Assembly: GCA_031289895.1 (NCBI GenBank)
Contig: JAITOP010000279.1
Location: forward strand, 1 to 7,151
Length of the DNA: 7,151 nt
Direction: 5' to 3'
Origin: Prevotellaceae bacterium
GTDB lineage: Bacteria > Bacteroidota > Bacteroidia > Bacteroidales > UBA932
In this document: positions 6,700-7,151 of the stretch, in pieces
Layout: every line of letters starts with the position of its first letter
How positions within the stretch are numbered: position 1 is the first letter of the stretch
The notes under the pieces: generated by a model
Told to the model about the DNA's origin: nothing
Databases searched by the model: none
Seen by the model: only the letters and a program-made list of their open reading frames with translations
Translations under genes and position numbers: made by a program

Positions 6700-6813
6700 T
6701 GGATTTATAAATAGGTGCAATTCAAATTGTTGCGGATGAAAGCCCAATAAATTAGGCAGGATGTAAAAAATGTTGAAAATGCTTAAAAAATAGTTGTTCT
6801 GAATTTGTTTTAG
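6700..6813. other. tnaA 3' flank, nothing clear
   Basis: This is AT-rich non-coding DNA. I see no convincing terminator: the only small stem is GCC (6743-6745) with GGC (6755-6757), and it has no T-run. Transcript ends may instead be set by the hairpins further on. Confidence 0.5.
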
Positions 6814-6928
6814 CCTTTATTTTCAAAAGCACCCTTTTAGCCGAGGGTATCATTCATAAATCACTCTTATTCCTTTATTTTCAATATTTTAATAAGGGAA
6901 AGAGGGGAAGAAAAACTTGTGCTACTAA
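6814..6928. repeat. Diverged copy of the CCCTTATT palindromic element
   Basis: TTATTTTCAAAAGC (6817-6830) is the exact reverse complement of 7115-7128. It is followed, as in the 6983-7135 element, by a CCCTT...TAGC block (6832-6841), a central hairpin and a GCTACTAA block (6921-6928). The hairpin here is imperfect: CTCTT plus TCCTTTATT (6864-6868, 6871-6879; AT bulged) pairs with AATAAGGGA plus AAGAG (6891-6904) with one G-T wobble. The retained pairing despite sequence change suggests the stem is kept by selection or gene conversion. Confidence 0.7.
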
Positions 6929-7151
6929 TACTAAACAGTTATCAAAATACCGATTTAGACATAAAAAAAATAAAAAACATATAAAACCCTTATTTATATA
7001 ATGTTCCCTTAGTAGCCGAAAATATGTAGCACATACCCTTATTCCCTTATTTAAATGTTGTAAATAAGGGAATAAGGGTAGAATGTCGAGGCTAATGCTT
7101 TGCTACTAAGGGCGGCTTTTGAAAATAAGGGTTTTGATAACTGTTTGGTAT
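6928..7151. repeat. 20-bp inverted pair flanking the palindromic element
   Basis: ATACTAAACAGTTATCAAAA (6928-6947) is the reverse complement of 7132-7151 with one mismatch (G7147). The right arm overlaps the end of the 153-bp palindrome by four T residues; the left arm is separated from it by 35 bases of A-rich DNA. The right arm reaches the window edge, so it may continue. Confidence 0.9.
6983..7135. repeat. 153-bp palindromic element with three concentric arm pairs
   Basis: From outside in: AAAACCCTTATTT (6983-6995) pairs with 7123-7135, 13 bp perfect. CCCTTAGTAGC (7006-7016) pairs with 7102-7112, 11 bp perfect. TACCCTTATTCCCTTATTTA (7034-7053) pairs with 7061-7080, 20 bp perfect, around the 7-base loop AATGTTG. 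The first two pairs are each separated by 10 unpaired bases on both sides, so they are in register. There is no ORF of note inside. It could be a MITE/REP-like element, a structured RNA or a bidirectional terminator; the family is not recognised. Confidence 0.9.

Noticed and set aside
6983..7135. Integron attC site or IS200/IS605 end
   Set aside because: No RYYYAAC/GTTRRRY core pair is visible, no integrase or Y1 transposase gene is in the window, and the symmetry is too complete for an attC site.

Overview
The window looks like a chromosomal segment of a member of the Bacteroidota, most likely Bacteroidales-like. The evidence is a PorW/SprE-type lipoprotein of the type IX secretion system (T9SS), a tryptophanase whose N-terminus and active-site blocks read like the Bacteroides/Porphyromonas type, TAnnTTTG -7 boxes in place of sigma-70 promoters, AT-rich start contexts without Shine-Dalgarno sequences, and AT-rich intergenic DNA full of short repeats. 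There are four complete protein genes, one gene start running off the left edge, and an unusually large share of structured non-coding DNA.

Layout: 1-49 is the start of a leftward gene encoding a signal-peptide-like N-terminus, with its own -7 box at 68-75. 76-407 is a divergent intergenic region with AAAAATGA-type repeats, a 14-bp tandem array and two candidate -7 boxes for porW. 408-3116 is porW. 3117-3395 holds a 31-bp tandem duplication and two copies of a hairpin-bearing 70-bp REP-like unit. 3396-3812 is tsaE (t6A tRNA modification). 3855-4571 on the minus strand is a COG3375-type GNAT acetyltransferase, convergent with tsaE. 4572-5325 is a long gap with a degenerate REP-like remnant, a perfect (TG)23 microsatellite, and the tnaA promoter with a roughly 165-nt leader. 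5326-6699 is tnaA (tryptophanase). 6700-7151 has no gene but contains a dense cluster of nested inverted repeats.

The genes do not form an obvious pathway. PorW is an outer-membrane-lipoprotein component of T9SS, TsaE is a housekeeping cytoplasmic ATPase, and TnaA is a catabolic enzyme making indole, pyruvate and ammonia. Each is separated from its neighbours by repeat-bearing DNA, so they look independently transcribed.

The best candidate for something undescribed is the 3' end (about 6814-7151): a 153-bp palindromic element with three concentric arm pairs, a diverged second copy beside it, and a flanking 20-bp inverted pair. It resembles a non-autonomous mobile or REP/MITE-like element or a structured RNA; the sequence alone does not decide which.
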